In this document: positions 8,750-17,754 of the stretch, in pieces
How positions within the stretch are numbered: position 1 is the stretch's first letter
Layout of the letters: every line of letters begins with the position of its first letter
NCBI RefSeq assembly: GCF_000214665.1
Contig: NC_015572.1
Location: forward strand, 1,488,001 to 1,552,000
Length of the DNA: 64,000 bases
Direction: 5' to 3'
From: Methylomonas methanica MC09
Lineage (GTDB): Bacteria > Pseudomonadota > Gammaproteobacteria > Methylococcales > Methylomonadaceae
Translations under genes and position numbers: made by a program
The notes under the pieces: generated by a model
Told to the model about the DNA's origin: nothing
The model's database searches: none
What the model saw: only the letters and a program-made list of their open reading frames with translations

Positions 8750-10564
8750 ATGCGCATACCCAAAACCTTGCTCGGCACAATCGCTACTAGATCATTTTTT
8801 CGCGCGCCCGGTAAAAATTACCAAGGCCGCGGCTTATTCGCCGTTAGTCCGAAGACGCTATTCGCCATCCCTAACTTCGACGCAGAAACCGAGCGTTTGT
8901 TTTGGCAGGAACGTTATCTGGTTTTACTCACGCCGTTAAAGTCCGCTCTCATGCTGGGAGCCTGTGCGTTTCTGGCTTACATTGCTATGGATCTTTACAC
9001 CGGGGACATTACGCATACCCAAGCCTTGCTCAGGCTGCCTATCGTATTGGTGTTGTTGGGCTTGTTCAGATATTTACAGGTCAGTCCGCACGCCGTCGAA
9101 CGCATTAACACCATTGCCAAACTCGGCGCCGGTCTGTCCGCGGCTCATTTGTTGTTAGTGCTGCTGCTGGACGGCAATTCGGGTTATTACGCAGAAACCT
9201 GGCCGGGCTTGTTACCGATGTATTTTTTCAGTTACGGGCAGATGTTCATGTCGCTGCGGGCCACACTGGGCTTTGGCTGGTGTACCGCTGTGTTAATGCC
9301 GTTGATCGGTGCGTTCGTTGGCGTGGAAACCGTGGCGCTGCTACCGTCGATATCGAATCTGCTGATCGTCAACCTCTTCGGTTTATGCACCCGTTGCCAG
9401 CTGGAAGCCTACGCCCGCAAATCCTTCCGGGAAAAGCGCAAAGCCGAAAACAGTGCCGAAGACAAAACCCGCTTCCTGCACCAGCTTAGCCATAACCTCC
9501 GCCAGCCGTTGCAAGCCTTAAGCTGTTATTCCTCGGTGTTGGACGCTGCCTGCCGCGAACAATCCGTTCATCCAGTGCGGCATATTTCCGGCCGCATGGG
9601 CTTGGTGATAGACGAACTGAATGCGGCGGTAAACCACGTGCTGGATATCGCCAATCTGGAGTCCGGCAAGCAGACCCCGTTGTTGAGCCATGTCGACCTC
9701 AACCTGTTGTTGGCGGGGCTGGAAAACCAATTCGCCGCCCAAGCCGTTAAACGCGGGCTGAAATTAAACGTACGTTTGCGGGCTGCGCCGCCCTACAACG
9801 TTTACAGCGATGCCAGTATCCTCAGTCAAATTATCGGCAACCTGATCGATAATGCCATCAAATACACGGATAGCGGTTGGGTAACGGTCGCGGTCGTCAA
9901 GGTCGGCCGAGATTGCTTAAAGCTGCATGTCGTCGACAGCGGCATAGGCATTGCCGAAGCCCTGCGCGAGGATATTTTCAAGGAGTTCTTCCGCAGTAAC
10001 CGGCGGCAGTCCGACCGACAGTCGCAAGGAATGGGCATAGGCTTGGCCTACGTTTCGGCGGCGACCCAATGCCTGCCGCAGCACCGCTTGCGCTTGTATT
10101 CCAGGCCGGGGCGCGGCAGCGACTTTCAACTGTATATGCCGGTTGCCGAAAGCGCGCCGAAGATGGATGTCGTCATGCCGCTGGGATACGGTCTGGCCGG
10201 CAGTTTCGTCATGGTAGTAGACGACGACTGTAAAGTGCTGGATGCCATAACCAAACAACTGGTGACCTGGGGTTGTTTGGTGCAATCGCTATCTTGTAAA
10301 GCGGAAACGCTGGCGGCGTTGGCGGAAAATATCCGTGCGCCGGATTTATTGATTAGCGATTTTTATTTGCAAGAGCGGGAAACCGCGCACGACATTATCG
10401 AAGCTGTGTACGCCGACTGCGGCCCGCTACCGACAATAATCCTCTCGGCCCGCGCCATTCCGGATCACGAAAAAGCCAAGTTGCGCGCCGATACCCTGTT
10501 GCTGCGCAAACCGGCGGGGCCGGCGAGTTTAATGGAAACCATGGCGCGGGCGTTAGGCCGCTAA
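8750..10564 (+). CDS. hybrid sensor histidine kinase with membrane-embedded sensor
   Basis: A 604-residue protein. A basic N-terminus is followed by about six hydrophobic helices (residues ~58-215), an integral-membrane sensor. HisKA has the phospho-acceptor in LSHNLRQPL (H248). HATPase_c has the N box NLIDNAIKYT, G1 VDSGIGIAE and G2 GMGIGLAYV. A C-terminal receiver (~490-600) starts VMVVDDD with phospho-Asp in LLISDFYL. The ATG at 8750 is preferred over 8714 because of the nearby AATAAGG. Its 3' end is four bases from the convergent LuxR-type regulator, a probable partner. The RQPL H-box variant is typical of this hybrid kinase class. The stimulus is unknown. Confidence 0.85.
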   Translation: MRIPKTLLGTIATRSFFRAPGKNYQGRGLFAVSPKTLFAIPNFDAETERLFWQERYLVLLTPLKSALMLGACAFLAYIAMDLYTGDITHTQALLRLPIVLVLLGLFRYLQVSPHAVERINTIAKLGAGLSAAHLLLVLLLDGNSGYYAETWPGLLPMYFFSYGQMFMSLRATLGFGWCTAVLMPLIGAFVGVETVALLPSISNLLIVNLFGLCTRCQLEAYARKSFREKRKAENSAEDKTRFLHQLSHNLRQPLQALSCYSSVLDAACREQSVHPVRHISGRMGLVIDELNAAVNHVLDIANLESGKQTPLLSHVDLNLLLAGLENQFAAQAVKRGLKLNVRLRAAPPYNVYSDASILSQIIGNLIDNAIKYTDSGWVTVAVVKVGRDCLKLHVVDSGIGIAEALREDIFKEFFRSNRRQSDRQSQGMGIGLAYVSAATQCLPQHRLRLYSRPGRGSDFQLYMPVAESAPKMDVVMPLGYGLAGSFVMVVDDDCKVLDAITKQLVTWGCLVQSLSCKAETLAALAENIRAPDLLISDFYLQERETAHDIIEAVYADCGPLPTIILSARAIPDHEKAKLRADTLLLRKPAGPASLMETMARALGR

Positions 10565-10568
10565 GCCT

Positions 10569-11243
10569 TTAATTTCCCACCCCCGGTTTGCCGAACACAA
10601 TACCCTGCTCGAACACCTTGACCAGCAATTCCGCCCGCCGCGCCACGCCGAATTTCTGAAAAATCGGCCGCAGGTGGTTGCGCACGGTTTGTTCGCCGAT
10701 ACCCAATTCTTTGGCAATAACCTTGTTGCATTTGCCTTGCACCAGCCAGCTCAATACCTCGAACTCGCGCGGCGTCAATCCCAGGCTGGCCGGGTCGGAC
10801 GGGGGGCGAATGTCGGCGTTAACAGTTTTTACCGGCGGCAAGGCGGGCTGCGGCCCCACCGCCGAGGCCGGCAAATACACCTTGCCGGACAGCACATCCC
10901 GCAAGGCCTCGACAAATGCCTGCCGAGACACGGTCTTGACGATAAACCCCATCGCCCCCATCCGCAAAGCCTCGAATACCAATTCCCTGTCGTCCAACCC
11001 GGAAAACATAACTACGCATAAACCGGGAAACGCCGTTTTCAATTCCTGCAGTCCCTTCAATCCATCCGTGCCCGGTAACTGCACGTCCAGTAATACCAGA
11101 TTCAACGGCGTCTTGCGAGCCAACAGTAAGCCATCATCGAAGTTATCCGCTTCGAATACCTGCAAATCCGGGAACAGCTGTTTCAACAAACACGCTACGC
11201 CCTCGCGGGCGCAGAAGTGATCGTCGATTAGGAGGATGTTCAT
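10569..11243 (-). CDS. NarL/LuxR-type response regulator
   Basis: A 224-residue two-domain regulator. The receiver has acidic residues IDD (6-8), phospho-Asp D53 in LLDVQLPG and K103 in IVKTVS. After a Pro-rich linker (~133-155) comes a C-terminal LuxR helix-turn-helix: GLTPREFEVLSWLVQGKCNKVIAKELGIGEQTVRNHL-type segment, ~160-215 (first 20 residues GLTPREFEVLSWLVQGKCNK). It should bind DNA as a dimer when phosphorylated. It is convergent with the hybrid kinase, which likely controls it. A perfect palindrome at 11315-11330, about 70 bases before its ATG, may be an operator. Confidence 0.88.
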   Translation of the reverse strand: MNILLIDDHFCAREGVACLLKQLFPDLQVFEADNFDDGLLLARKTPLNLVLLDVQLPGTDGLKGLQELKTAFPGLCVVMFSGLDDRELVFEALRMGAMGFIVKTVSRQAFVEALRDVLSGKVYLPASAVGPQPALPPVKTVNADIRPPSDPASLGLTPREFEVLSWLVQGKCNKVIAKELGIGEQTVRNHLRPIFQKFGVARRAELLVKVFEQGIVFGKPGVGN

Positions 11244-11314
11244 CTACAGATTGCCAGTCGGGAATACGTGACTTTGAATTGTAGCTCTAAACAGTGAATT
11301 TATTCCCCAGTACG

Positions 11315-11330
11315 TTCGTACCAGTACGAA
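11315..11330. promoter_or_regulatory. operator-like palindrome upstream of the LuxR-type regulator
   Basis: TTCGTAC-CA-GTACGAA is a perfect 7-2-7 inverted repeat. It lies within a wider repeat of GTAC motifs (11310-11340), between the regulator (minus strand) and the AT-rich secreted-protein gene (plus strand). The binding protein is unknown; autoregulation by the adjacent regulator is one possibility. Confidence 0.4.
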
Positions 11331-11545
11331 AGGTAACTGGATAATAGCCGTTAGTTGCGGGAGAATTTTTCTTAAGTTAAACGTGTTAGGGCCGGCTGAA
11401 CTCTATAGCCCGTTAATAATGCTGAACAACATGAAAGCACAGTCGCGATTGATGCGGTTCGTGCCTCACTGAATCCTACCGGCCTTAAAGATTCATCTAG
11501 GGCATTTAATTCACCTATCTTGATTTTTTGAATGTATGAGGAACT

Positions 11546-12202
11546 ATGAAATATTTACCGATTTTAAAATTAATCTCGACATCAAGTTTACTTTCCATTG
11601 TATGTCTTTCAATTTCATACGCTGATACTTACCCGAAAAATCTATTTAAGATCAGTCAAATGAAAGTTGATTCTGTTAGGCAACCACATGGTTTAGATTG
11701 GTATCTAAAAAGTCGTGAGTCAAAAGTCATTTTGACGAGTATCGCATCCTATATGGGGGTAGATCCTTCTTATGTAAGTTTAGCAATAGATGTTCTTCCC
11801 AGTGCTAGTGTGCAGGGTGAAGAGACGTTTTATGATTTGCCATTAGCACCAGGATATAAATACTGTGCTTCTAGGGTAGGTGTAACTAGCTTGAATCCGG
11901 GTTCAGGAAATAGAGCCGCTGTAATAGATGCGAAAGTATTTGAAAATGGTCATCTTGGAGTTTATACGTGGACGCCAGTTAACCATTTCGGGGAAGGCAA
12001 ATCGTGGGCAGAAGCTGATGTTCAAGTTATGGGTATTTTAAACAGTTATTATACAGAGTATGTTAATAAAGGAATTTGCCAACAAGTATCAGGCAGCCAC
12101 GAACAGTTATTCAGTTGTCGCGGTAATCCTTGCAATGGTGGGTCTCATGGGCAAATGCAGGATGTAGGAAGTGTTGTGCAGGATTTAAAATCTGGTTGGT
12201 AA
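11546..12202 (+). CDS. AT-rich secreted protein of unknown function
   Basis: A 218-residue protein with an N-terminal signal sequence (ISTSSLLSIVCLSISYA, cleavage near residue 26). The mature part has four cysteines: one in YKYCASR, one in KGICQQV, and a C-terminal pair in SCRGNPCNGG. No family was recognised. GAGGA precedes the ATG. Codon use is strongly AT-rich compared with the neighbouring regulator and recN, which suggests recent acquisition or a poorly conserved accessory gene. The 302 bases upstream hold only the operator-like palindrome. Confidence 0.7.
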   Translation: MKYLPILKLISTSSLLSIVCLSISYADTYPKNLFKISQMKVDSVRQPHGLDWYLKSRESKVILTSIASYMGVDPSYVSLAIDVLPSASVQGEETFYDLPLAPGYKYCASRVGVTSLNPGSGNRAAVIDAKVFENGHLGVYTWTPVNHFGEGKSWAEADVQVMGILNSYYTEYVNKGICQQVSGSHEQLFSCRGNPCNGGSHGQMQDVGSVVQDLKSGW

Positions 12203-12788
12203 TTTACAGGGAAACTAGCTTTGAATTAACCATGTACTTTTCGTACCCAAAAGCTGGGTATACTGATTAGTGTTAACTTAGTGCTGGTAGATTCGATTAG
12301 CGAAGCGTAATTGGGTGAATGGTAATTTTCGTTCCTCCGAGTACGCTTCGTTAGTCACGGCTAAATTGCTGAGAAAAAGCCATATATATTTTTTATCGCA
12401 GTGTTGGTTAGGACGTTTTTACATCGACGTATTATAAAATATTAAATTCTCGACTGCAAAATCTCGCTCCTAATTTATAACAAGAATATTGGACCTCCAA
12501 ACTTAGGAAAAAACTATTGTTGTCATAAAAATGATTATACTTAAGCGTATTCAGAATGCTAGCTAAATTTGGGAGGTGAGGATGGAGGATTAGATTGTGC
12601 ATAATCTCTTAGCAATAAATCAGCAGGGGTTTTTGAGCCAGCACGTTATTTCTATGGAGTACCAATGCATGTTGATTTCTTACTGGGTACTTGACGCAAG
12701 GAGCACGGATTCGTTAGTTAATGCAGCAATACACCCAGATGTCCCGGCTCGAGAGGAAAATATCAATCAAAACAACATAAAGGAAAAA
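12203..12788. other. AT-rich intergenic stretch containing repeat copy A
   Basis: No supported gene was seen in these 586 bases. They hold the palindromic repeat copy at 12283-12364 and long AT-rich sequence. A frame opening upstream at 12597 lacks a signal peptide or ribosome binding site and is treated as non-coding. Confidence 0.5.
12283..12364. repeat. palindromic interspersed repeat, copy A
   Basis: About 82 bases starting GCTGGTAG. Over most of its length it matches the copy at 13193-13274, including GAATGGTAA, TTCGTTCCTC and TACGCTTCG. The central stem (CGATTA...TAATTG) is imperfect in this copy. Together the two copies bracket the secreted-protein gene at 12789. Confidence 0.7.
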
Positions 12789-13178
12789 ATGAATCTTTTA
12801 AAATTAGTTTTAGCATCTACAATTTTCTTTTTGTCATCAAAATCTATGGCCGCTTGTGATGTTACTGATGGTGGACACGCTGGAAGTGGATATATGGGTT
12901 TTTTTACTAAAAGCTCTAATGTTGCATTTTGCAGGCACGTCGGAAATTGGGGGGTAGGAACCACTTTTGTAAGATGTAGTATCGTAGACATCAAAACTGG
13001 GGCTTGCACTAACGTTGACTCCCCTATGATGGTGGATCAAGGGTATCCCCAAAGCGTCAGATGGAAAGATGCCAATGGCGATGGAAATATAGATTTTTGT
13101 CACAGAGTCGGCAATGGTCAAGGATTCACTAGATGTTTGTTAGGTCCTGGTTTTTCGGTAGAACATGACGAGCATTAG
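12789..13178 (+). CDS. small secreted Cys-rich protein with two FCxxVGN-type repeats
   Basis: A 129-residue protein. The signal peptide is MNLLKLVLASTIFFLSSKSMAA, cleaved before CDVTDGG. The mature part has two related motifs, FCRHVGN...FVRC and FCHRVGN...FTRC, separated by a Ca-binding-like DANGDGNID loop. This pattern resembles short VCBS/FG-GAP-like or lectin-like repeats in secreted proteins; function is unknown. The ATG at 12789 is preferred because AAGGA precedes it and it begins a clean signal peptide. It is AT-rich like the gene at 11546 and flanked by two repeat copies. Confidence 0.7.
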   Translation: MNLLKLVLASTIFFLSSKSMAACDVTDGGHAGSGYMGFFTKSSNVAFCRHVGNWGVGTTFVRCSIVDIKTGACTNVDSPMMVDQGYPQSVRWKDANGDGNIDFCHRVGNGQGFTRCLLGPGFSVEHDEH

Positions 13179-13192
13179 AATTGTACTATCGG

Positions 13193-13274
13193 GCTGGTAG
13201 GTCCGATTAGTGGAGCGTAATCGGACGAATGGTAACTTCGTTCCTCAGAATACGCTTCGCTATTCGGAGCTACC
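13193..13274. repeat. palindromic interspersed repeat, copy B
   Basis: This copy has a perfect nine-base stem GTCCGATTA / TAATCGGAC (13201-13209, 13218-13226). A second, weaker hairpin follows around CGCTTCGC. The outer ends GGTAG and CTACC are also inverted. The double-hairpin layout is REP/MITE-like. Confidence 0.75.
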
Positions 13275-13337
13275 GTCTACGTTTATACTCATCGAGTCCA
13301 TCAAATTGACTAATCCGGGAACAACTTGACCAAGTTG

Positions 13338-15011
13338 CTAACCCTTCCCAACCTCCAACATCTCCCGAGCATGCGCCAGCGTATTTTCGGTAATGGTCAC
13401 CCCGCCCAGCATGCGGGCGACTTCGGTGACGCGTTCTTCGTCGCTCAAGCGGCGTACGGTAGATGAGGTCACCGCCGCTTTTTGGTTTTTCGCCACGAAC
13501 AAATGCTGATGCGCTTGCGAGGCGACTTGCGGTAGGTGGGTGACGCACAACACCTGGCGGTTTTGGCTTAAGCGGCGCAGTTTTTGGCCGACGATTTCCG
13601 CGATGCCGCCGCCGATGCCGGAGTCGACTTCGTCGAAGATCATGGTGGGGGTGGTTTTGTCGGTGCTGGTGGTGACCTGTATTGCCAGACTGATACGCGA
13701 CAATTCGCCGCCGGAGGCGACTTTGGCCAACGGTTTGGCCGGCAGGCCGGGGTTGGTGCTGACCAGAAATTCGATGCCGTCCAGGCCGTTGCGTTGCGGT
13801 TCGCCGGCTTCGTCGGTGGCGATGTTGACCAGAAACTCGCCGTGCGGCATGCCCAATTCCTTGATGGTCTCCGAGATGCGTTGCTGCAGTTCGGCCGCAG
13901 CGGTCTTACGGGAGGCCGACAATTCGGCGGCCAGTTGCCGGTATTGCTTTAACAGGTTTTCGCAGTCCAGCGTCAGGCTTTCGATTCGTTCGCTGCTGTG
14001 GCTGATGTTATCCAGTTCGCTTGCCAGTTGCGCGGCCAGTTGCGGCAGTTCTTCCGGCGCGGTTTTGTGTTTGCGGCTGAGGTTTTGCACGATGCCGATC
14101 TGGTTTTCCAGCCAGACCAATTGTTGCGGGTCGGCTTCCTGATTTTCCAGAAAGCGGCGCAATTGTTGGGACGCTTCGCCGACCTGTATTTCGGCTTCGT
14201 TCAGCAGTTCGACTATGGCGTTTAACTCGCCGGCATATTCTGTGAGTTCGCTAATGGCGTGGATGCAGTGGCCGAGCATTTGCGCAACCGACTGCTGGTC
14301 GTTGTCGTAGAGTATGTCCAATTGCTGTTGGCCGACGCCAAGAATCTTGCCCAGATTGGCCAGTTTATTGTGTTCCTCGGCCACGGCAGGGTAATCGAAA
14401 TTGTCCAGATCCAGTTGTTGCAATTCCTCCAACTGGTAGCGCAGCAATTCTTCACGTTCCGCCTGATCGCTGCCTGCTTTTAACAATTGCTGCAGTGTTT
14501 TGTGGCTTTGTTTCCAGTTTTGGTAGCAGTCGTTCACGGCGTCCAACAAAGCCTGATTTTGCGCGAAGCCGTCCAGCAGCAGGCGTTGTTCGTCTTTATC
14601 CAGAAGGGTTAAGTGCGCGTGTTGGCCATGGATTTCCACCAGTTGCCGGCTGAGGGCCTGCAGGGTTTGCAGGTTCACCGGCCGGTTATTGATGTAGGCC
14701 TTGGAGCGGCCGTCTTCGCTGATGGTGCGGCGCACCAGACAATGGCCGTCGTCGTCCAGCTCCTGATCTTCCAGCCAGCTTTTCACCAGAGGGGCTTTGC
14801 TTAAGTCGAACTCCAGATTGACTTCCGCGCGCTTACTGTTGGGGCGCACGTAGCCGGAGTCGGCGCGGTCGCCTAGCGCCAGTCCCAGCGCGGTCAGTAA
14901 AATCGATTTGCCGGCACCGGTTTCGCCGGTCAGCACCGACATGCCGGAGTCCAAGTCCAAGTCCAGGGCGTCGACTACTGCCAAGTCGATGATGTTCAGG
15001 TTTAACAGCAT
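13338..15011 (-). CDS. recN: DNA repair protein RecN
   Basis: A 557-residue SMC-like ATPase of double-strand break repair. It has Walker A GETGAGKS (29-36), long coiled-coil arms (~160-380) that hold the ends of the hinge-less SMC fold, and a C-terminal ATPase half with the conserved MIFDEVDSGIGG Walker B/D-loop and VTHLPQVA. Length fits the family. It lies 12 bases downstream of nadK in the same direction, a common proteobacterial pairing. The ATG at 15011 directly precedes the conserved MLLNLNI start. Confidence 0.96.
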   Translation of the reverse strand: MLLNLNIIDLAVVDALDLDLDSGMSVLTGETGAGKSILLTALGLALGDRADSGYVRPNSKRAEVNLEFDLSKAPLVKSWLEDQELDDDGHCLVRRTISEDGRSKAYINNRPVNLQTLQALSRQLVEIHGQHAHLTLLDKDEQRLLLDGFAQNQALLDAVNDCYQNWKQSHKTLQQLLKAGSDQAEREELLRYQLEELQQLDLDNFDYPAVAEEHNKLANLGKILGVGQQQLDILYDNDQQSVAQMLGHCIHAISELTEYAGELNAIVELLNEAEIQVGEASQQLRRFLENQEADPQQLVWLENQIGIVQNLSRKHKTAPEELPQLAAQLASELDNISHSSERIESLTLDCENLLKQYRQLAAELSASRKTAAAELQQRISETIKELGMPHGEFLVNIATDEAGEPQRNGLDGIEFLVSTNPGLPAKPLAKVASGGELSRISLAIQVTTSTDKTTPTMIFDEVDSGIGGGIAEIVGQKLRRLSQNRQVLCVTHLPQVASQAHQHLFVAKNQKAAVTSSTVRRLSDEERVTEVARMLGGVTITENTLAHAREMLEVGKG

Positions 15012-15023
15012 AGGTCGGGCGGT

Positions 15024-15899
15024 TTAACCGCGGCTCCAGTTGAGTTTGCTTCTGAGGATGTTGAAATAATCGTGGTCTTCCGGATGCAAAATTTTAATCA
15101 TTTTTTCGGCTTTTTTGATGACGATTTTGTCGCCGATCAGTACGTCCGGTATTTCCAGGTGGTCGCAGGTGACCAGCGCGTTGATCTGTTTGGCATCGCT
15201 GAAGCGGATTTCGATTTCCACTTTATCGTCGATGACCAGCGGCCGGTTGGACAAGGTATGCGGATTTAACGGCACCAATACCAAGGCACCTAAGCCCGGA
15301 TGCAAAATCGGCCCGCCCGCCGACAGCGAGTATGCGGTGGAGCCGGTGGGCGTGGCCACGATCAGGCCGTCGGAACGCTGCGTGTTCAAGTACACGCCGT
15401 CTATGTGGGTGACAATTTCTATCATGCTGGGTGTTACCCAGCGGTGTACCACTACTTCGTTGACCGCGGTCTGGCGGTGAATTTCTTCCCCGTCCCGGTA
15501 AATGGAGGCATGCAGCAGGCAGCGCTGCTCGGTTTTATGTTGTCCGGACAGAATCTGTTCCAGCCGGCTGGTCAGTTGTTCCGGCGATATATCCACCAAA
15601 AATCCCAACCGGCCCAGATTTACGCCCACCAGCGGTATCTCGAAATCGGCCGCCGCGCGGGCAGCGGCTAAAAACGTGCCGTCGCCGCCGACCGCGATGA
15701 TCAGGTCGCAATATTCGGGCAGGCGGTCGATATGCAGCCCTTTAAGGTCGGCGTTTTCCAGCAGGTCTACGCTTTGGCTGTCCAGCAAAACCTCATGGCC
15801 TCTGTCCTGTAGAAAACGGTATAGCTCGGTTAGGGTGGGGGCAATGCCGGGGTCGCCGAATTTGCCGATAATGCCGATGCGATGAAAGGGTGTGGGCAT
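15024..15899 (-). CDS. nadK: NAD kinase
   Basis: A 291-residue cytoplasmic enzyme that phosphorylates NAD+ to NADP+. It shows the GGDGT motif (71-75, catalytic D73), the NE motif in TAVNEVVVHR, and the glycine/serine-rich TPTGSTAYSLSAGGP segment typical of the family. The ATG at 15899 is chosen; a TTG three codons upstream is the alternative. It is the first gene of a probable nadK-recN operon. Confidence 0.96.
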   Translation of the reverse strand: MPTPFHRIGIIGKFGDPGIAPTLTELYRFLQDRGHEVLLDSQSVDLLENADLKGLHIDRLPEYCDLIIAVGGDGTFLAAARAAADFEIPLVGVNLGRLGFLVDISPEQLTSRLEQILSGQHKTEQRCLLHASIYRDGEEIHRQTAVNEVVVHRWVTPSMIEIVTHIDGVYLNTQRSDGLIVATPTGSTAYSLSAGGPILHPGLGALVLVPLNPHTLSNRPLVIDDKVEIEIRFSDAKQINALVTCDHLEIPDVLIGDKIVIKKAEKMIKILHPEDHDYFNILRSKLNWSRG

Positions 15900-15983
15900 G
15901 AGTTGCAAGTGGTTGAAAAAACTGGGACCGATTATACAAACAATCCCAGTACGGCGTCGGTTGATCGTATCGGCACGGCGGGC

Positions 15984-17678
15984 TTATGCGAGCGCCTTGT
16001 GAGCGGCGCGGCGCGGCCAAAATGGCAGGGCCAGCAGCAGAGTGCATAACAGCCAGTTCAGCAATTGTTGGTTTTGCAATGTGTAACCTAAAGCTACCGG
16101 CAAGCCGGCCATGAAGTCGGGGTGGGCTTGTATAAAGTCGTACGCCGACACAAAGGAGTAGGTTTCGCCAATTATCAGCGCAGGTATGCCAAACCCCATT
16201 AAATAGCCGACCCAAATTTCCTTAGGATGCCGGACCTGGCTGCCGGTCAATTCGGCAAAGTCGATTTTTAATCGGCGTTGGCTTAACCAAAAGCAGATCG
16301 CCACCCCAAGTACGCCCAATGCCGGAATGCTGAATTCCTCAACCGGAAAACTCAAATAACGGCCGTTCCAGGCTAATAGATAGGTTTTGACCACGGCCAA
16401 GCCTGCGAAAAACAGATAACCATAACGCAATGCTTGCGCATATCGTTCGGCTACGGGGTTGTTGCTTAATAACGTGTAACAGCGATGCAACAGTAGACCA
16501 GCCATGGCAGCGTTGGCGGCCACCATGAACAACGTGTAGCCTTGCTGCCAGATACTGTAGCTGGTACGCCAAAGCAGATCGGCTTGATTGACCAAACAGC
16601 TGCTAAATAACTGCGCCAGAATCAACAGCGCAAGCATATTCGATAAACTGAGTGTTTGCAGCGGGCGGAATCCGGTTATCGCAATAAGTAAAAACAGACC
16701 GCTGGCCCAGGCGAAATGGCTTAGCCAGTCGGGATTTTCCATAACCGGGCCGGTCAGCGGAAACACCGGCTGGCGATCGATATCCAGCAGGCCCCAGTTA
16801 GCGCCCACCACCCCTTCGCTGTGGCTTTTCCAGGGCTGGTTAAAGGCTTCGACGATGTTGTAATCGAAGCCTTGCTGATTGGCGACCTGAATCAGTTCGC
16901 GAATAAAACGAGCTTCGTTGACCACGCTGGGCACGGCCGCGCCGCGCTGCCGTCCGACTGCCGGCCAGCCGGATTCGCCGATCAAGATCGGTTTATCAAC
17001 GCCCATGTCGCGGGCTTTGTCGCTAATCTGCCGGACGATTTTTTCCACATGAGCGGCGGCGTGTTCTATCGTCACGGGTTCGTCTTCCCAGTAAGGCAGG
17101 ATATGGATGGTAATAAAATCCACTTCTTTAAACAGTTGCGGGTATTGCATATAGCTGGACCAGACATCGGCATAAGTAACAGGTTGTTGGGTGGCCTGCT
17201 TGACTTGCCGGATATAGCCGATCAGCGTATCGATATCCATGTCCTTGCGTAGCAGCACTTCGTTGCCGACGATGAGTCTTTTGACCACATCCCGATTCTG
17301 GTTGGCGGTTTCGATAAAGGTTTGAATTTCTATTCTGTTTTCCGGGTGCCCGTCGCCCAGCCAAGCGCCCATCATCATATCCACGCCGTATTGGCGGGCA
17401 AAGGCCGGTGTCGGCTGCATGCCGCCGCGCGCCGAATAGGTGCGAATGCTGTAGGTTTTATCGGCCACGGCCTGCACATCCTGTTGCACATGCTCCGGCA
17501 ATGGGAATTTTCGGGTAATGGGGCTGAAGCCGTCGTGATAGGGGGCAAACGATAAGCTGCGCAATTTTCCGGCAGGTACATCGGGGCCGGCGTCCTGAGG
17601 TTGATTGCATAACCAGGCAATAGCGCCGTGCATGAGGACGATTAAAATCAGGCTGCTGAAAATTTTGATGGACGGCAT
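15984..17678 (-). CDS. GH17-family membrane protein, NdvC-like glucan transglycosylase candidate
   Basis: A 564-residue protein. An N-terminal signal anchor (MPSIKIFSSLILIVLMHG) is followed by a GH17 domain (~38-330) with acid/base E140 in IVGNEVLL and nucleophile E235 in IGESGWPAVG. The last ~230 residues form several membrane helices. GH17 domains coupled to membrane segments occur in NdvC-type proteins implicated in beta-1,3/1,6-glucan synthesis, where they may branch or transfer glucans. A secreted glucanase would not need the membrane part. The start at 17678 is an ATG; a TTG ten codons upstream is less likely. Confidence 0.8.
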   Translation of the reverse strand: MPSIKIFSSLILIVLMHGAIAWLCNQPQDAGPDVPAGKLRSLSFAPYHDGFSPITRKFPLPEHVQQDVQAVADKTYSIRTYSARGGMQPTPAFARQYGVDMMMGAWLGDGHPENRIEIQTFIETANQNRDVVKRLIVGNEVLLRKDMDIDTLIGYIRQVKQATQQPVTYADVWSSYMQYPQLFKEVDFITIHILPYWEDEPVTIEHAAAHVEKIVRQISDKARDMGVDKPILIGESGWPAVGRQRGAAVPSVVNEARFIRELIQVANQQGFDYNIVEAFNQPWKSHSEGVVGANWGLLDIDRQPVFPLTGPVMENPDWLSHFAWASGLFLLIAITGFRPLQTLSLSNMLALLILAQLFSSCLVNQADLLWRTSYSIWQQGYTLFMVAANAAMAGLLLHRCYTLLSNNPVAERYAQALRYGYLFFAGLAVVKTYLLAWNGRYLSFPVEEFSIPALGVLGVAICFWLSQRRLKIDFAELTGSQVRHPKEIWVGYLMGFGIPALIIGETYSFVSAYDFIQAHPDFMAGLPVALGYTLQNQQLLNWLLCTLLLALPFWPRRAAHKALA

Positions 17679-17754
17679 AGACAACAAGGAAACGGAATTG
17701 ATCGGCAAAGCGGCCGATTATATCCGCTTAGTCAAGGTAAGGTGAGGCCGGCAG

